Below are positions 1 to 11,273 of a DNA stretch of 64,000 bases, in pieces (the stretch's first letter is position 1; each line of letters opens with the position of its first letter). Source of the DNA: Pascua guehoae (Eukaryota; Basidiomycota; Tremellomycetes; Trichosporonales; Trichosporonaceae). The stretch is from assembly GCA_001600415.1 (NCBI GenBank), contig BCJX01000002.1, forward strand, positions 2,504,246 to 2,568,245, in the 5' to 3' direction. The translations under genes were made by a program, and so were the position numbers. The notes below the pieces were generated by a model that did no database searches, was not told the DNA's origin, and worked only from the letters and a program-made list of their open reading frames with translations.

Positions 1-1120
1 ACCGGGTGGGTTGTTCGGTGTCAGTAACCGAGTAAGGAACAGGAGGTTAAAGCAGGCACAGCTTTCAAATTCTGGCAGGAAACCGGGTTTCCATAGCGTT
101 GCTCGTGAGGCTGAGCGTTGAACACGGCCAAACAATGTGGAGAATCATCTCGAGTTGCAGGGCTACCAGCGTCAAAGCTTTTTGGAAGTCTATGGGCAGA
201 ATTAGTTTAGCACAACACAAAGTCTTCATCAAGCAAGGGCCAGGAGGAGGTCTTCTTTAGGTGAGCGTGTTTTTGGGCGATACGAGGGGTTCATGCGGCC
301 AGAGGAACATGTATGTCCCCACAGGTCCAGTGCCGTGACCAGCACCGTCGCCCATGACACCTGATAACACCTGACGCGTGAATCGTGAGAACAACAACCT
401 GAAGATGATACAACAGGAGTGTCGACGCTGGGCGGCCACTGTACGGCGATACTTGGATCTTGAACTTTTCTGCAACTACTGACTATTTCTGCATTGAAGT
501 CTGGTCGGTAACCGAGTAAAGAAAGTGCAACAGGCACAGGGGAGCATCACGTAAGAGGCGTTCCAGTGCAACTCACCAAAACCCTCTTTAACGGACAGGG
601 CCGGGCTAAAAGGGAACGCCTTGTGGTAAAGGGTCATCCATGGTTGAGATAAGGGCAGGTCCGTCTCGACTGACTGCGACTGCGGGGAGTGCGTGCGTCC
701 ATGCGACCCACAAGCGTTGAAGTGGGCGGAGGCCTGCAAGCTGGACGGTAAACGGGTTTCAGCAAGCAAGCTCGAGATTCCTGAACAGATCTCCCTCACC
801 CTGGGTTGCCCGTCTTTTCAATTACGATACAGGGGTACGAGCCGCTGCTGCCTTGGTGGGCACATGATCACAGCCATCGGTAGTCACTACTGGTCGCTCT
901 GGCATGTTTTGAGCACTGCAGGAGAGCATGATACTCTGGTACGTATGTCAGCCAGCTTAAAGTACGAGAGTCCATCCTTGTCCCGAGCAAGCGAGCAACG
1001 CTACCAGAACTGGCTTGCCGATCATCCATCTAGTTCCTTTTACCACCGACTTTGTCACCATTCACTAACCTCCGACCCGAACTTCCTTCTTCAACTGGCG
1101 TGGACGTCGACCAGTCCACC
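1..1120. other. Intergenic / upstream of the histidine kinase gene
   Basis: No convincing coding exon was found. A short sequence, gtaaccgagtaa, occurs near 24 and again near 508, each followed by a similar purine-rich stretch and an aacagg/caggcacagg segment, so the region may hold a diverged duplication. The last few hundred bases should contain the promoter and 5' leader of the kinase gene. No clear TATA box was picked out. Confidence 0.5.
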
Positions 1121-4100
1121 ATGTCTGCGGTGGACGACGACACGGGAAACATTCTGGACGGCGTGCCCTTAGAGCAGCTCGAGGTGCGGATGAACCATGA
1201 AATCCCGGCAGCAACGTGTTTGCGCTGACTGTTTTTCTTTCTTCTCCAGGTCTACCCATTCCCCGCCGCCGTTCTCCGCACATGCCGCCGCCGACCGGGG
1301 CCTACACCACTGTCGCCTACTGGAGAGCTGTGTACGGCTGATGTGGTGTGGTCAAACGCACACTGGGACGGCGCGATGCCGGCCTCGGTCGGCGAGAGTG
1401 TAGATTCCGCTTCGCTCGCTGCGCTTGCGGAATGGGCACTGGACGGCGAGGGAATCTTCTCCCTCTCGCTCCATGGCTCGTCCACCACGCTGCAGCTCAC
1501 TCGAGCAACGACGCCGCTGGTGACGATCGTGACGTCCATTGTTCCAGCCCCCGCCGCACCTGCGCCACCGCTGCCCGATGGGGACGGTGAAGGGCGCCCA
1601 TTGCCACCGCACCCCCCACGGCACGAATCAAGTACGCCCACCCCGCCCACACCAAAGGCGTTGCCACCAGAACCAAAGGTGCCTCCATCCCACCCACCAT
1701 TGCAAGGCAAGCACCATGCGTCACTGATGGCCGAGTCGACGTCTCCTGCATTGTCCCCGGGCTCGAGCAGCGGCAGCGGGTCTTCGGGTACAGTCATGAC
1801 GGTCGAGGCGCTCGTGACGCCGGCGCTGGTGACACCCCCCTCTCGGCAAAATACCCTGGTGGCGTCGGACAAGAAGCAGGGAGGGATCAGCGGCAAGGAC
1901 AACAGCGAGCCCACGCCCGCATCGCCCGTCTTTCCCGAGCTCTCACTCGTCTCGTCACCTGCCAACATTGGACATGCTGAATCGAGCATTGCAGACAAGC
2001 TGGTCCCAGACACAATCCCCCGCTCCCCCACTGCTCCAACCGCATCGAGCCCGCTGCGTAACAGCCGCCAGGCGCCTGCCAGCCCACCGCTTGTCCCCCC
2101 GAAACAAGTGCCGAGCCCACACCCCAAACTATCAGCAGGGAGGGACAAGAAGCGACCGTTGCGTGTGCCCAGGAGGATGACACGAAGCTCGACACAGACC
2201 GAGGTCCCACAGCCCCGGCTGCGCGATCCACAAGAGGACAACTTCAAACAGCATGAGTTTGAGGTGCAGATGAAGGCGGCGGCAGCAGAGTATGCGTACC
2301 TGCTCGAAACGACAGACTGGTCAAAGTCTAGGTTGGGGCCGTACGATGCCTGGTCGCCTGCGATCAAGACCATGTGCGGCATCGTGTTTGCGTCCGGGAC
2401 CCAGGACTCGCTCTTCTTTGGCGACGTGGACGACATTCACATCCTCTAGTGGGTTGACTACCGCAGTGGCACGTACTAACACTGCAGCAACAAAAACTAC
2501 GCAAAGTTGGTCGACCACCCCAACTCGTTTGGCAAACCCGCAGCCGACGTGTGGGCGTCGCTGTGGCCCAACCTCGAACCTCTGGCCCGGAGGTGCTATG
2601 AGGGCGAAAGCATATACCACCAGAATGACCTGCTATTATACCACAGGAACGAGCGCGGCCACTTTGTCGAGCGCTACCACACGTGGAGCTATGTGCCTAT
2701 CCGCGACAACGACAAGGTTGTCGGCCTGTACAGCATGAGTCTGGACACGACCGACAAGGTCATTGCGCAGCGGCGGCTCGAGACGACCCAAAACCTGGTC
2801 GAGGAGCTGGCGTTTGCGCGCAGCCGGACGCGGTTCTTTGAGACACTAACCAGCATCTTTGAACGCAACCCGCGCGACATTCCGTTTGCCATGTGCTACC
2901 GCGTCGATGCCGACGACAAGGCCTCGGATCACTCGCCTATTGCCGACCTCACACTGACGCTCGAATCGTCGATCGGCGTACCGGATGGCCACCGTAGCGC
3001 CCCCGCACACTGCACGGTCCAGCTCCCACGCGGGCGCTGGTCGGTCGGCGACGGTCTCGAGTCCGAGGTCAATCCGTTTGCCGAAGCGTGGTCGTCACAG
3101 TCACAGCCTCAGTCACCCAGGTCACCGTGCTCGTCCGTGGGCACTGCACAATTGCGCAACTATACAACGTGCTATGACTGCCAGGAGTGGCCCATTGCCC
3201 GTGCCCTCGCCACACGTCAGTGTATTGTGGTTGACAATTGCTCGGAGATTATCGAGGGCTTCCCAATACGCCAGTGGGACCAGCTGCCAGAGTCTGCAGT
3301 TGTGATTCCGGTCACCACCGACGCGTCGAGCGACCTCCCATCCGCCATCTTGATTCTCGGACTGAACATTCGCGCAACGTTTGACTCGACCTACCTCGAC
3401 TGGGTCCAGGTCATTCGCGGCCACCTCAACACGGTGCTCAACTCTGTGCACGCGTTCGAGACGGATCTCTCACAGCGCTTGCAGAGGGAGAAGCTCGAGC
3501 GCGCAAAGACGGCATGGTTTAGCGGTGCCGCGCACGAGTTCCGCACACCCCTCACGCTCGTCGCTGGCCCGTTGGACGACGTACTCCATTCAGACCTCTC
3601 ACCCAAGCAGCGACGGAGTCTCACACTCGTGCAACGAAATGTACAGCGCCTCCAGCGGCTTGTCTCATCGCTCCTCGACTTTACACGCGTCGAGTCGGGA
3701 GGCGTCATGGCGCGCTTTGTTCGTGACAATTTGAGCGAGTTTGTCTTGAGTGTCGCGTCCCTATTCCGGCAGGCAATCGAACGTCTGCAAATCGAGTTTA
3801 CAGTCGACGTCGAGCCACGGGCCGAGGACGTGTGCTTTGACCCGGTCCTCATCGAGACGGTCATCTCCAACCTGCTCTCAAACGCACTCAAGTATACTAC
3901 GGAAGGCTCCGTCACCGTGCGCGTCACATATGATGACGAGCACGCCCGCATTGCTGTCTCAGACACGGGCATGGGCATCCCAGAGGCCGAGCTGGAGCAA
4001 GTGACTGAAATGTTCCACCGCACGTCGGCAGCCGTCAACAGTGGTGCGAGCGGTGCGGGGCTTGGTCTTGCCCTCGCCAAGGAGCTGGTCACTCTGCATG

Positions 4101-6937
4101 GAGGCCAGCTGATCGTCGAGAGTTCGACAGGCGAATCATCTGGGTCGACAATGACAGTGGTCATTCCGCTCAACGTCGAGGAGACAATCGCAGACGACCT
4201 CGTGGCGGTGCCGTTTGGCGCGTACGGCCGCCAGGCGGCACGGGACATTGTCCTCGAGGGTACCGCGGCCCGTTATGGCGATGCGTCGTATTGGGAGGGT
4301 AACACGCCATCAGACGCCACTGGCCGTGGGTCGATGAGTTCTGGATCGACCACGAGTGGAATCTCCCAAGTGACAACCAACATTGAGGAGGCATTCTTAT
4401 TCGACCGCTCAGACATTCTCCTTGTTGTCGACGACAATCGCGAGCTGCGCGAGTACATCAAGTCCATCTTTCAGCCATACTGCAAGGTCATATTGGCTGG
4501 CAGCGGCGCGGAAGCACTCGAGGCTGCGCGCAAGTACAAGCCGCACGTCATCCTCACAGATCTGCTCATGCCCCGCATGACTGGGCAAGACCTGCTTATT
4601 GCGATTCGCAACGACCCCGATCCAGAGCTCAATATCACCCCAATGGTTCTGCTATCGGCAGTCAACGATGACGAGACGCGGCTCGAAGCTCTCATTGCTG
4701 GTGCAGAGGACTACATTGTGAAACCGTTCAAGCGCAACGAACTCATTGCGCGCGTGCACCTGCACTTACAAGTGGGCAAGAAGCGTGCCAAGCTTGAACG
4801 ACTGTTCGAGCAACGAAAGCAAGAGCTCGTTTTGCTCTACGACTACTGTCCATCCGGCATCCTCCGCACCGACTCTGCAGGCAAGGTCTTGTACACGAAC
4901 GCGGCATTCCGGGATCCTGCGGGGATTACGACGGCTGACGGCAACGACATCTGGGGCATGTGGTGTGCTCATTGTGACACTGCGACGTGCAAGCGCCTGG
5001 GCCCAGTCTGGCACGACGTGCTGTTTGGCGACAAGTTGGCCACCAAGCTCGAATGGAAGTGGCTCACGGGGCGCACCATGTCGGGGGTGTTTATCCGCCT
5101 CGACAAGGTTAGCCCCGACTCTGGTCTGTCAGGCATCTTTGCGTGCATCACCGACATTACCTACCAGGAGGAAAAGCTGCTCGAAGCGGAGCGCAGGCGC
5201 ATAGAGGCGGAGCAGTCGAGGCATCAGCAAGAACTCCTGGTCGACTTTACGAGCCACGAGATCCGTACACCCGTCAGCGCCATCCTCCAATGCTCGTCTC
5301 TTGTCAAGGAGAATCTCGTAGCCTTCAAGCACGGCCTACACGCAGCGGGCGGCAAAGGGTTCCACCCAACACGGGCTTTCCTCGACGATCTCGAAGCGGA
5401 CATTGCTGCTCTTGAAAGTGAGTTGTACCTTAGCTTGTCTGGCGTCTGCTTTTGCAACACAAACTAACGACAGGTATCTACCAGTGCGGACTGGTGCAAG
5501 AACGAATTGCCGCCGACGTGCTTTCCCTCGCACGCATTCAGCTGGACATGCTCAGTTTGCACGACGTCGCGACTAACATTCGCACCGAGGCACGCAAGGT
5601 GCTGTCCGTGTTCTCGACCGAGGCCAAGATGCACGCCATCGACATTAAACTCGTCTTTGGCCCAACACTCCAGGCGCTAAACGTGTCCGTCGTCAAGACG
5701 GACCCGGTGCGTCTTGGACAGGTCATTACAAACCTCATCTCGAACGCGATTCGTTTCACCGCTTCTGCAAAGACGCGCAACATTACTGTTTCTTTTGAAG
5801 TCGCGTGGACACCGCCCGGCCCCGACACTTGTGCTCTACCACCTTCGACTGAGCCGCCGGTCTCGCCACCTATCCCCGAAGACACTCCCATCTACCTCTA
5901 TGTTGGCGTACGCGACACTGGGCCGGGCATGGCACCTCATGAGAAGGATGCTCTGTTCCAGCGATTCCACCGTGAGTGTCATTATGGGGACCCTAAGGTG
6001 TCCCAAACACCGGAACGGCCTGCAGACCCCCGGGTAATGAAGCGAGCTACGCTGATGGCAGAGGGAAACAAGATGATCCACACGCAGTACGGCGGTTCAG
6101 GACTGGGCTTGTTCATTTGCAAGAGTGCGTACAGCATACAACCGCCACGACCCAAAGCATGTGCTAACATGTGCTACAGAGATCACCGAGCTCCCCGGCG
6201 GCCGAATCGAGGTTCTCTCCGAGGTCGGCGTGGGCAGCGAGTTCCGCTTCTTTATCCAGGCCCGCACCGCGTCACCCGAATTAACCATTCTGTCGCCATT
6301 GGAGTCGATGGCATCGTCGATCGCGTCCCTCGTCCCAGCCTCGGACCCATCCCACGCGGCAAACTCCAACTCTGCCATGTCCAATCGGTCCATGTCGACG
6401 TCTGGGTCGAGTGCGTCGCCCCCGAGCTCGCTCGCGTTTAGCGAGACATTGCACCTCCTCATTGTCGAAGACAACATTATCAACCAGACTGTCCTCAAGC
6501 GACAGATGCTTCGGCACGGCATTACGTGCGACACGGCAGACAATGGCCAGGGAGCGCTCGACGCCATCTTTGAGGCCAACGCCACGTACGCCAACGACAA
6601 GGGCAGCGTCCAAACGGCGAGTCCCTCGGGGCGCCGGCCGTTTGATGCAATCCTCATGGACCTCGAGATGCCTGTCATGGACGGTCTCACGGCTGTGCGA
6701 CACATCCGCGACGCCGAGGCTGCAGGGCGATTGCCACGCCAGCTCGTCATTGCCCTCACTGGCAACGCGCGCCAGGGCCAGATTGACCAAGCAAAGGAGG
6801 CGGGGATGGACCACGTCGTGCTCAAGCCGTACAAGCTCCCCCGACTGCTCGCCAAGATTCGCGAGGCAGTCGCCAAGTGTGCGGGCGAGAGCGAGGCGTC
6901 GAGTAGCGACTCGTGTGGCCAAGACCCCGTGCTCTAG
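1121..6937 (+). CDS. TCO2: Dual hybrid histidine kinase (HK-REC-HK-REC), Tco2-like
   Basis: Two-component phosphorelay sensor carrying two kinase and two receiver modules in one chain, the arrangement known for Cryptococcus Tco2. It should pass phosphate to a Ypd1-type carrier that feeds the Hog1 stress pathway (family knowledge). Exons: 1121-1183, 1250-2448, 2488-5417, 5474-6124, 6180-6937, giving about 1866 aa. Visible: Pro/Ser-rich N-terminus, a fungal HHK PAS-like domain (about 365-520), first H-box AHEFRTP (His about 770), ATPase boxes DTGMGIP and GAGLGLAL, receiver 1 with LTDLLMPRM (Asp about 1112) and KPF, a PAS-like linker, second H-box SHEIRTP (His about 1344), DTGPGM and GSGLGLFI, then receiver 2 with LMDLEMPVMDG (Asp about 1775). 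The intron at 2449-2487 is only 39 nt but has a perfect tactaac branch point. A further in-frame 54-nt intron (5972-6025, gtgagt..ctgcag) is possible and would remove 18 residues. No transmembrane segment was seen, so it is probably cytosolic. Confidence 0.93.
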
Positions 6938-7346
6938 CCGTACCCAACCTCCAACTTACAACCTACAACACCGTTCTCAAGTCTCGCCACCACCACCATG
7001 GCATCATGTTCATATCGGGTTCATTCACCAACACCCCAAGCCAAACCCAAACTAGTTGCCAATACCACCCGACGTCGATGACCCATTGTCGATATTCGCC
7101 CTTCGCTTTTCGTCTCTTCAATCTTGGGGCTCCCACTTGAACGGACCGACACGTGTCCCGTTCCGATACCAGTATAATGTATTGCATGTATCAGTCGCCT
7201 GTGCGTATCTACTCTGTGTTTCTGCAGAGAGGAAGGGACGGCTGTAGCACTCATTAATGTGGCTACCATCTTGAACACGATAACTGTACAGAAAATGGTA
7301 CGCTGCTGCCTACCACCGACTCTCTCGCCGCCGGTCTTTACGCTTT
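6938..7346. other. Convergent 3' intergenic region
   Basis: About 400 bases between the stop codons of the histidine kinase (+) and the CRAL-TRIO gene (-). It is expected to hold both 3' UTRs and polyadenylation signals. No gene was seen. Confidence 0.6.
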
Positions 7347-8728
7347 CTAGGCCGTGCCGGGAGAAACCTTGAACAGGCGCTCCTCACGTCCGACCTGGGG
7401 ACCGTCGAGTTTGCGCCAGCGCTGGAGGGCGTCCTCGCGGCGCTCCTGGCACAGCTTGAGCAAGGCCGGGTAGTAGGTGTCGTGGTCGTAGGTCCAGTCG
7501 AGCGAGCCGCCGCACTCCTTGAGCAAGCCGTCGGCCTTGAAGTCGCCGGCCTTGATGGCGTCCTCGCCATTGACCGTCTTGATCTTGCTCGTGGTGCGGG
7601 CCGACATGAAGGGCCAGAGCAGGTTGATGAACATTTTAATCGCCCACGGCATGCGCATAAAGTACGTGTTGGCCATCTGCTCGGGCGCGTGTGCCTCCAT
7701 GTTTGCAATGTTTTCCTTGGACACGCTCAGCGTCATGTTGTCGCCCTTGCGGTCGCCGCCAAAGAAGTAGACGATAATCATTGTGCTGCGTGGTGTGAGT
7801 CTTAGTTTGGCAGCACTGTGAGCGGCCCCTCGCCTGCCCCAAAGACTCACGTCACGCCATCGGCCATGAGGTCGGTCGCGCGGTTGACAACATACGACTG
7901 CCATCAGCTCCCCACCCCGCGCCCATCGTCCCGCTCACGTTTGGAAGCGACCGGCGCTCGGCACTGGGCACCTGGTCCTTCTTGGGGAAAAAGTAGATGA
8001 TGGGCCGGTTTCCCGGGTCAAACCCGAGCACGAATGCCTGGCCATACTGCAGCTGTTGCACCATTAGCTCTGACACCCGAGACCTGAGACCATGCTCGCC
8101 CGCACGGCCCCAGCACCACCCACATCCTTCTTGACGTTGGCCGCGAGACCCTCGACGTCATCGACCCCGACGTCGCGCCGCCACACGACCGTCTTCTCGA
8201 GCGCGGCAATCGTCGCGTCGGCCGTCTCGTGGACTGGGAGATTAGATGGGGATCTGGGATCTGGAAAGCCAAGGCGATATTTCGGCACGGCGACGTACCG
8301 TCAAGGAAGCTGTGACGTCAGTCGGGGGTGATCTCATCAAGAGCCAAAACGAAAAAAAAAGCAAAGCAGGCACGACGTACCGGAGGATAGCCTCTTGCGA
8401 CTAGGACAGAGTCAGCCGCGCTCACGTACTGCGCACTCTGCCGAGGATGACAACTAGGCCGGCGCATGGCCATGGCGACAGTGCACGCATGCTGCTGCGC
8501 GCAGGCTGGCCCCTGCAGGCCTGCAGGCCAACTCACAAGGAACATCTTCTCGCGCTCGGTGAGCGGCGTCTTGTCGCTCTTGCCCGCGCCCGAGGGGAGG
8601 GCGAACCCGGCGGCCTCAAAGTGGTCGACGACGGCCTTGATGTTGGCCTTTTCCTCGGCGGTGAGGACGGGCGGGGCCGTCTTGCGCGGCTTGGGCGTGA
8701 GGAGCTGCGTCAGGGACTGCTTGGTCAT
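7347..8728 (-). CDS. CRAL-TRIO (Sec14-like) lipid-binding protein
   Basis: Predicted phosphatidylinositol/lipid transfer protein of the Sec14 family. Reading the minus strand, exons are 8728-8537, 8400-8381 (20 nt), 8309-8299 (11 nt), 8233 to about 8120, about 8065 to 7938, 7897-7851 and 7785-7347. Spliced, the CRAL-TRIO N-terminal helices read SQEAILRFLDG then ALEKTVVWRRDVGV, followed by the lipid-binding domain with GFDPGNRPIIYFFP, NRATDLMADGV, MIIVYFFGGD, and the PEQMANTYFMRMPWAIK / LLWPFMSARTTSKI block that matches the Sec14 lid and gate region. The start is the only ATG in good context, opening MTKQSLTQLL. The exon 4/5 junction is uncertain: two acceptors, ..gtcag and ..gtcagag, are compatible with different weak donors. 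The closest yeast paralog (Sec14 or an Sfh protein) cannot be settled here. Confidence 0.85.
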
Positions 8729-9046
8729 GGCGGTGGTGGTGGTTGGGATGGGTAGATGGAACAATGGGCAATGGGCAATGGGCAAGTTCAAAGGTGGGGT
8801 GGGCTGGGAATATACAGTGGCAACAACGAGTCTTGTAGCCGTAAATACCGACGGCTGGGTGGGTCGAGTATATACCGGCCGAGGCCAGCTCGAGGTCAAG
8901 GTCGCGCTCGAGGTCGTGCGTTACCGAGCGTACGTCTTGTTCGGCAGACAAGCCCGGATCGCGCTCGCGGCGGATATGATATGGATATGATATGCGGATG
9001 CGATCTAGGCAAAAGCGGCAGGCACAAACAAACGCACGCTTCGTGC

Positions 9047-9069
9047 GGGGGGGGGGGGGGGGGGGGGGG
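9047..9069. repeat. Poly-G homopolymer tract (23 G)
   Basis: Uninterrupted run of 23 G, the longest homopolymer in the window. It lies about 320 bases upstream of the CRAL-TRIO start codon. It could form a quadruplex and is also a spot where assembly length may be wrong. Confidence 0.9.
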
Positions 9070-10582
9070 TGGTCCCAGCGACCAAACTTGGGACATGCGG
9101 CGACTACGACGACAGTTCGACATTTGACGGGCAATGACGACCTTTGCCCTTGGTCCTCGTGGTGCCCCGATTGTCAGAAACGCGTCCACTGCGCCACTGG
9201 CCACTGGGCCACTGCCAAACTGCGAAACCCACGCTTCTGGACGGCCCTGGCGCCAGCCGGTTGGTCGAGTGCTAGGGCACGCTAGGCTAGGGCAGGGAGC
9301 AAAGTCTCGAGACGGCGCTCGGCCACCATGTGGACGTGCTGCGTGCTGGCGGTGCTGGGCATGTGCACCACGCGGCATGTGCTGGCCGCTACAGGCGTTT
9401 CCGAGACGGCTAGTAGACGTGCCGGCGTGCGACGGCGTGCCCAGCGTGCCCAGAGTGTCCATCGCCGAGGCGCCACCGCCGTCCCAGGGGGCTCCATAAG
9501 CCACTGCCGCCAGCGTTCCCCCGAGAAATCCGGAGTCTGGCGGGTTCAGCACCACCAATTAGCCGTGCCCGTGCCCAGCCTTGCCAGGTGGTGCCGCCTG
9601 TCGCTGCGGTCGTGCGTCGTCCATCGTGCGTGGCTTGGCATGCAGTGCCGAGCAAACTTATCGCGTGGATGCGCTGTGGGCTAGTGGAGTGGGTTCATGT
9701 CAGACCATCTTGGCTGCCACCCTTGGCTCAGTCCCCGCCCGCCAGGCGAGCACAGCTGTGCTGGTGACGTCGTCTCGCCTGTCCCTGCGAGGCTGGAGGC
9801 AGCCGGCGGCCCCGGGTGCGGGGTCGCCGATAGTGCATGGTAGCGTCAGGTCGACCCCGCTGGCGCCGGAGGATCGGGACCACGCAAGGTGGTGCGGTAT
9901 GCACAGCCAGAGCACCGCGCCGCAATGACTTGGGTCTGACTTTGGGTCTTGAAGGCTTTACCGAAAGCCGGTGCGTGCGAGGTTGATGACTGCCCCTTTG
10001 GTTTGGTGTGGACCCCGTGCGACATGGTGCTACCGATCTACCGAATGCGTCTGTGGAGTGGACATGTGGTTCACCTCGTGTCACTTCGAATGAGAAATGA
10101 CGCTTGTCCTATCCCGTGACTTGCTTGTCATGCGCCGACATGTGGACGTCAAAGTATCCTCTGAACATAAATCAGGCGCGCCATCAAGATCGGGCTTTTC
10201 TCTCTGCTTGCCCTCGGAAGCGGCATCAACACTGCCATTTACCTGCAGTCATCCAACTCCTGTCGTGCGGGAAATGCCCGCCCAGATCCACTACTGCCCA
10301 GAGATGTACCACCCAAGTCACGCGTTACTGCTGAATCTCGGTGAGACACGGCGGGCAAAGCTCTGTGAGACAACCAGCTCGAGTTGATGGTGCAAGAAGA
10401 AGCCTGATTGGTCGAGTGGCCAGTGGTGAGCGACGCTTTACCCAGCGCTTGGGACTGTCGTGCATTCCTTGGGACTGTCGTGCATTTCGATCTCGAGCTA
10501 GGGCGCACTCACACTCCGTCCCCGAGCACCTGGGGTGGAAGCCTAGCGTTGATCGTCGATGCTGACATCGCAGCGAGTTGTC

Positions 10583-10725
10583 TACAGCCTCCGTCAACAA
10601 GGTCCGTTAACAGGCGTAGGGATGCCGTGGCATGCTGCTCTGAGGTACTGCTCAGATGAGCGTTCGGCAGCACGAGACAAGTATCACCCTCCGCCACTTA
10701 ACGGACCTTTTTGACGGAGGCTGTA
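10583..10725. repeat. 28-bp imperfect inverted repeat with 87-nt spacer
   Basis: The arm at 10583-10610 (tacagcctccgtcaacaagg...) pairs with the reverse complement of 10698-10725 with 27 of 28 positions identical. The outer ends are tacagcc/ggctgta and the inner ends gttaa/ttaac. No obvious target-site duplication flanks it (gttgtc on the left, ccatgc on the right). It could be a small inverted-repeat element or a hairpin in a transcript. Confidence 0.7.
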
Positions 10726-11220
10726 CCATGCCAGTCGATTGTGTCAGCCCCAATGGCAAGTTGACTGAGTCGATGATCCTTTGGCGAGAGGAGGCTCCTT
10801 AGACCTTTTACACTAACGTTCGCTTTGAACTGGCCCTCAGTCGCGGAGGTAGAACTGACCTGCAGCTTCAATGTAGGTCTTAGAGTGGGTCCTAGGAGTC
10901 GGCCGCCGGCGCAGCGACTTTCGCTCATACTTCAGAGGAATGGCTCATGGCAAAATCGCACATCACGAACAAAGTTTGGGAATACTCCACTGTCAGCGAA
11001 AAATCTTGCAGACGACTGGCGAGGGTCTTGGAGCTGTCCGCGATATGATTCACTGGATATAGATGTTTTTGACGTCGAAAAGTGAGTTGAAGGCATCATG
11101 ACGCCTCAAACCTGATGATGGTGAGGGAGCAGACCATCCCGACGCCCAGTCACGCCATTGTCACAAGGCCCACCCCAGCTGATATCGGCGAATTATCGGA
11201 TCGGATAAGACACCCATGCA

Positions 11221-11226
11221 TATAAG
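11221..11226 (+). promoter_or_regulatory. TATA-like box of the sulfatase gene
   Basis: TATAAG lies 23 bases before one candidate ATG (11244) and 53 before the next in-frame ATG (11274). If it is used, transcription would probably begin downstream of 11244, which favours 11274 as the real start. Confidence 0.4.
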
Positions 11227-11273
11227 TCTTGCTCCCCAGCAGCATGGCCACTCACCCCATCCCGCATACCAAA

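Larger units (their letters stand above)
8729..11243. other. 2.5-kb gene-free intergenic region
   Basis: Divergent spacer between the CRAL-TRIO gene (-) and the sulfatase (+). Open frames here lack domains, conserved motifs and plausible splice partners. It contains a 23-nt poly-G tract and a long inverted repeat, both listed separately. A non-coding transcript cannot be excluded. Confidence 0.5.

Noticed and set aside
693..1172. 159-codon plus-strand frame upstream of the kinase
   Set aside because: It overlaps the kinase start in another frame and has no motif or splice support.
1252..2436. 394-codon minus-strand frame over the kinase N-terminus
   Set aside because: Antisense of the Pro/Ser-rich exon 2, whose plus-strand frame joins cleanly by splicing to the PAS domain.
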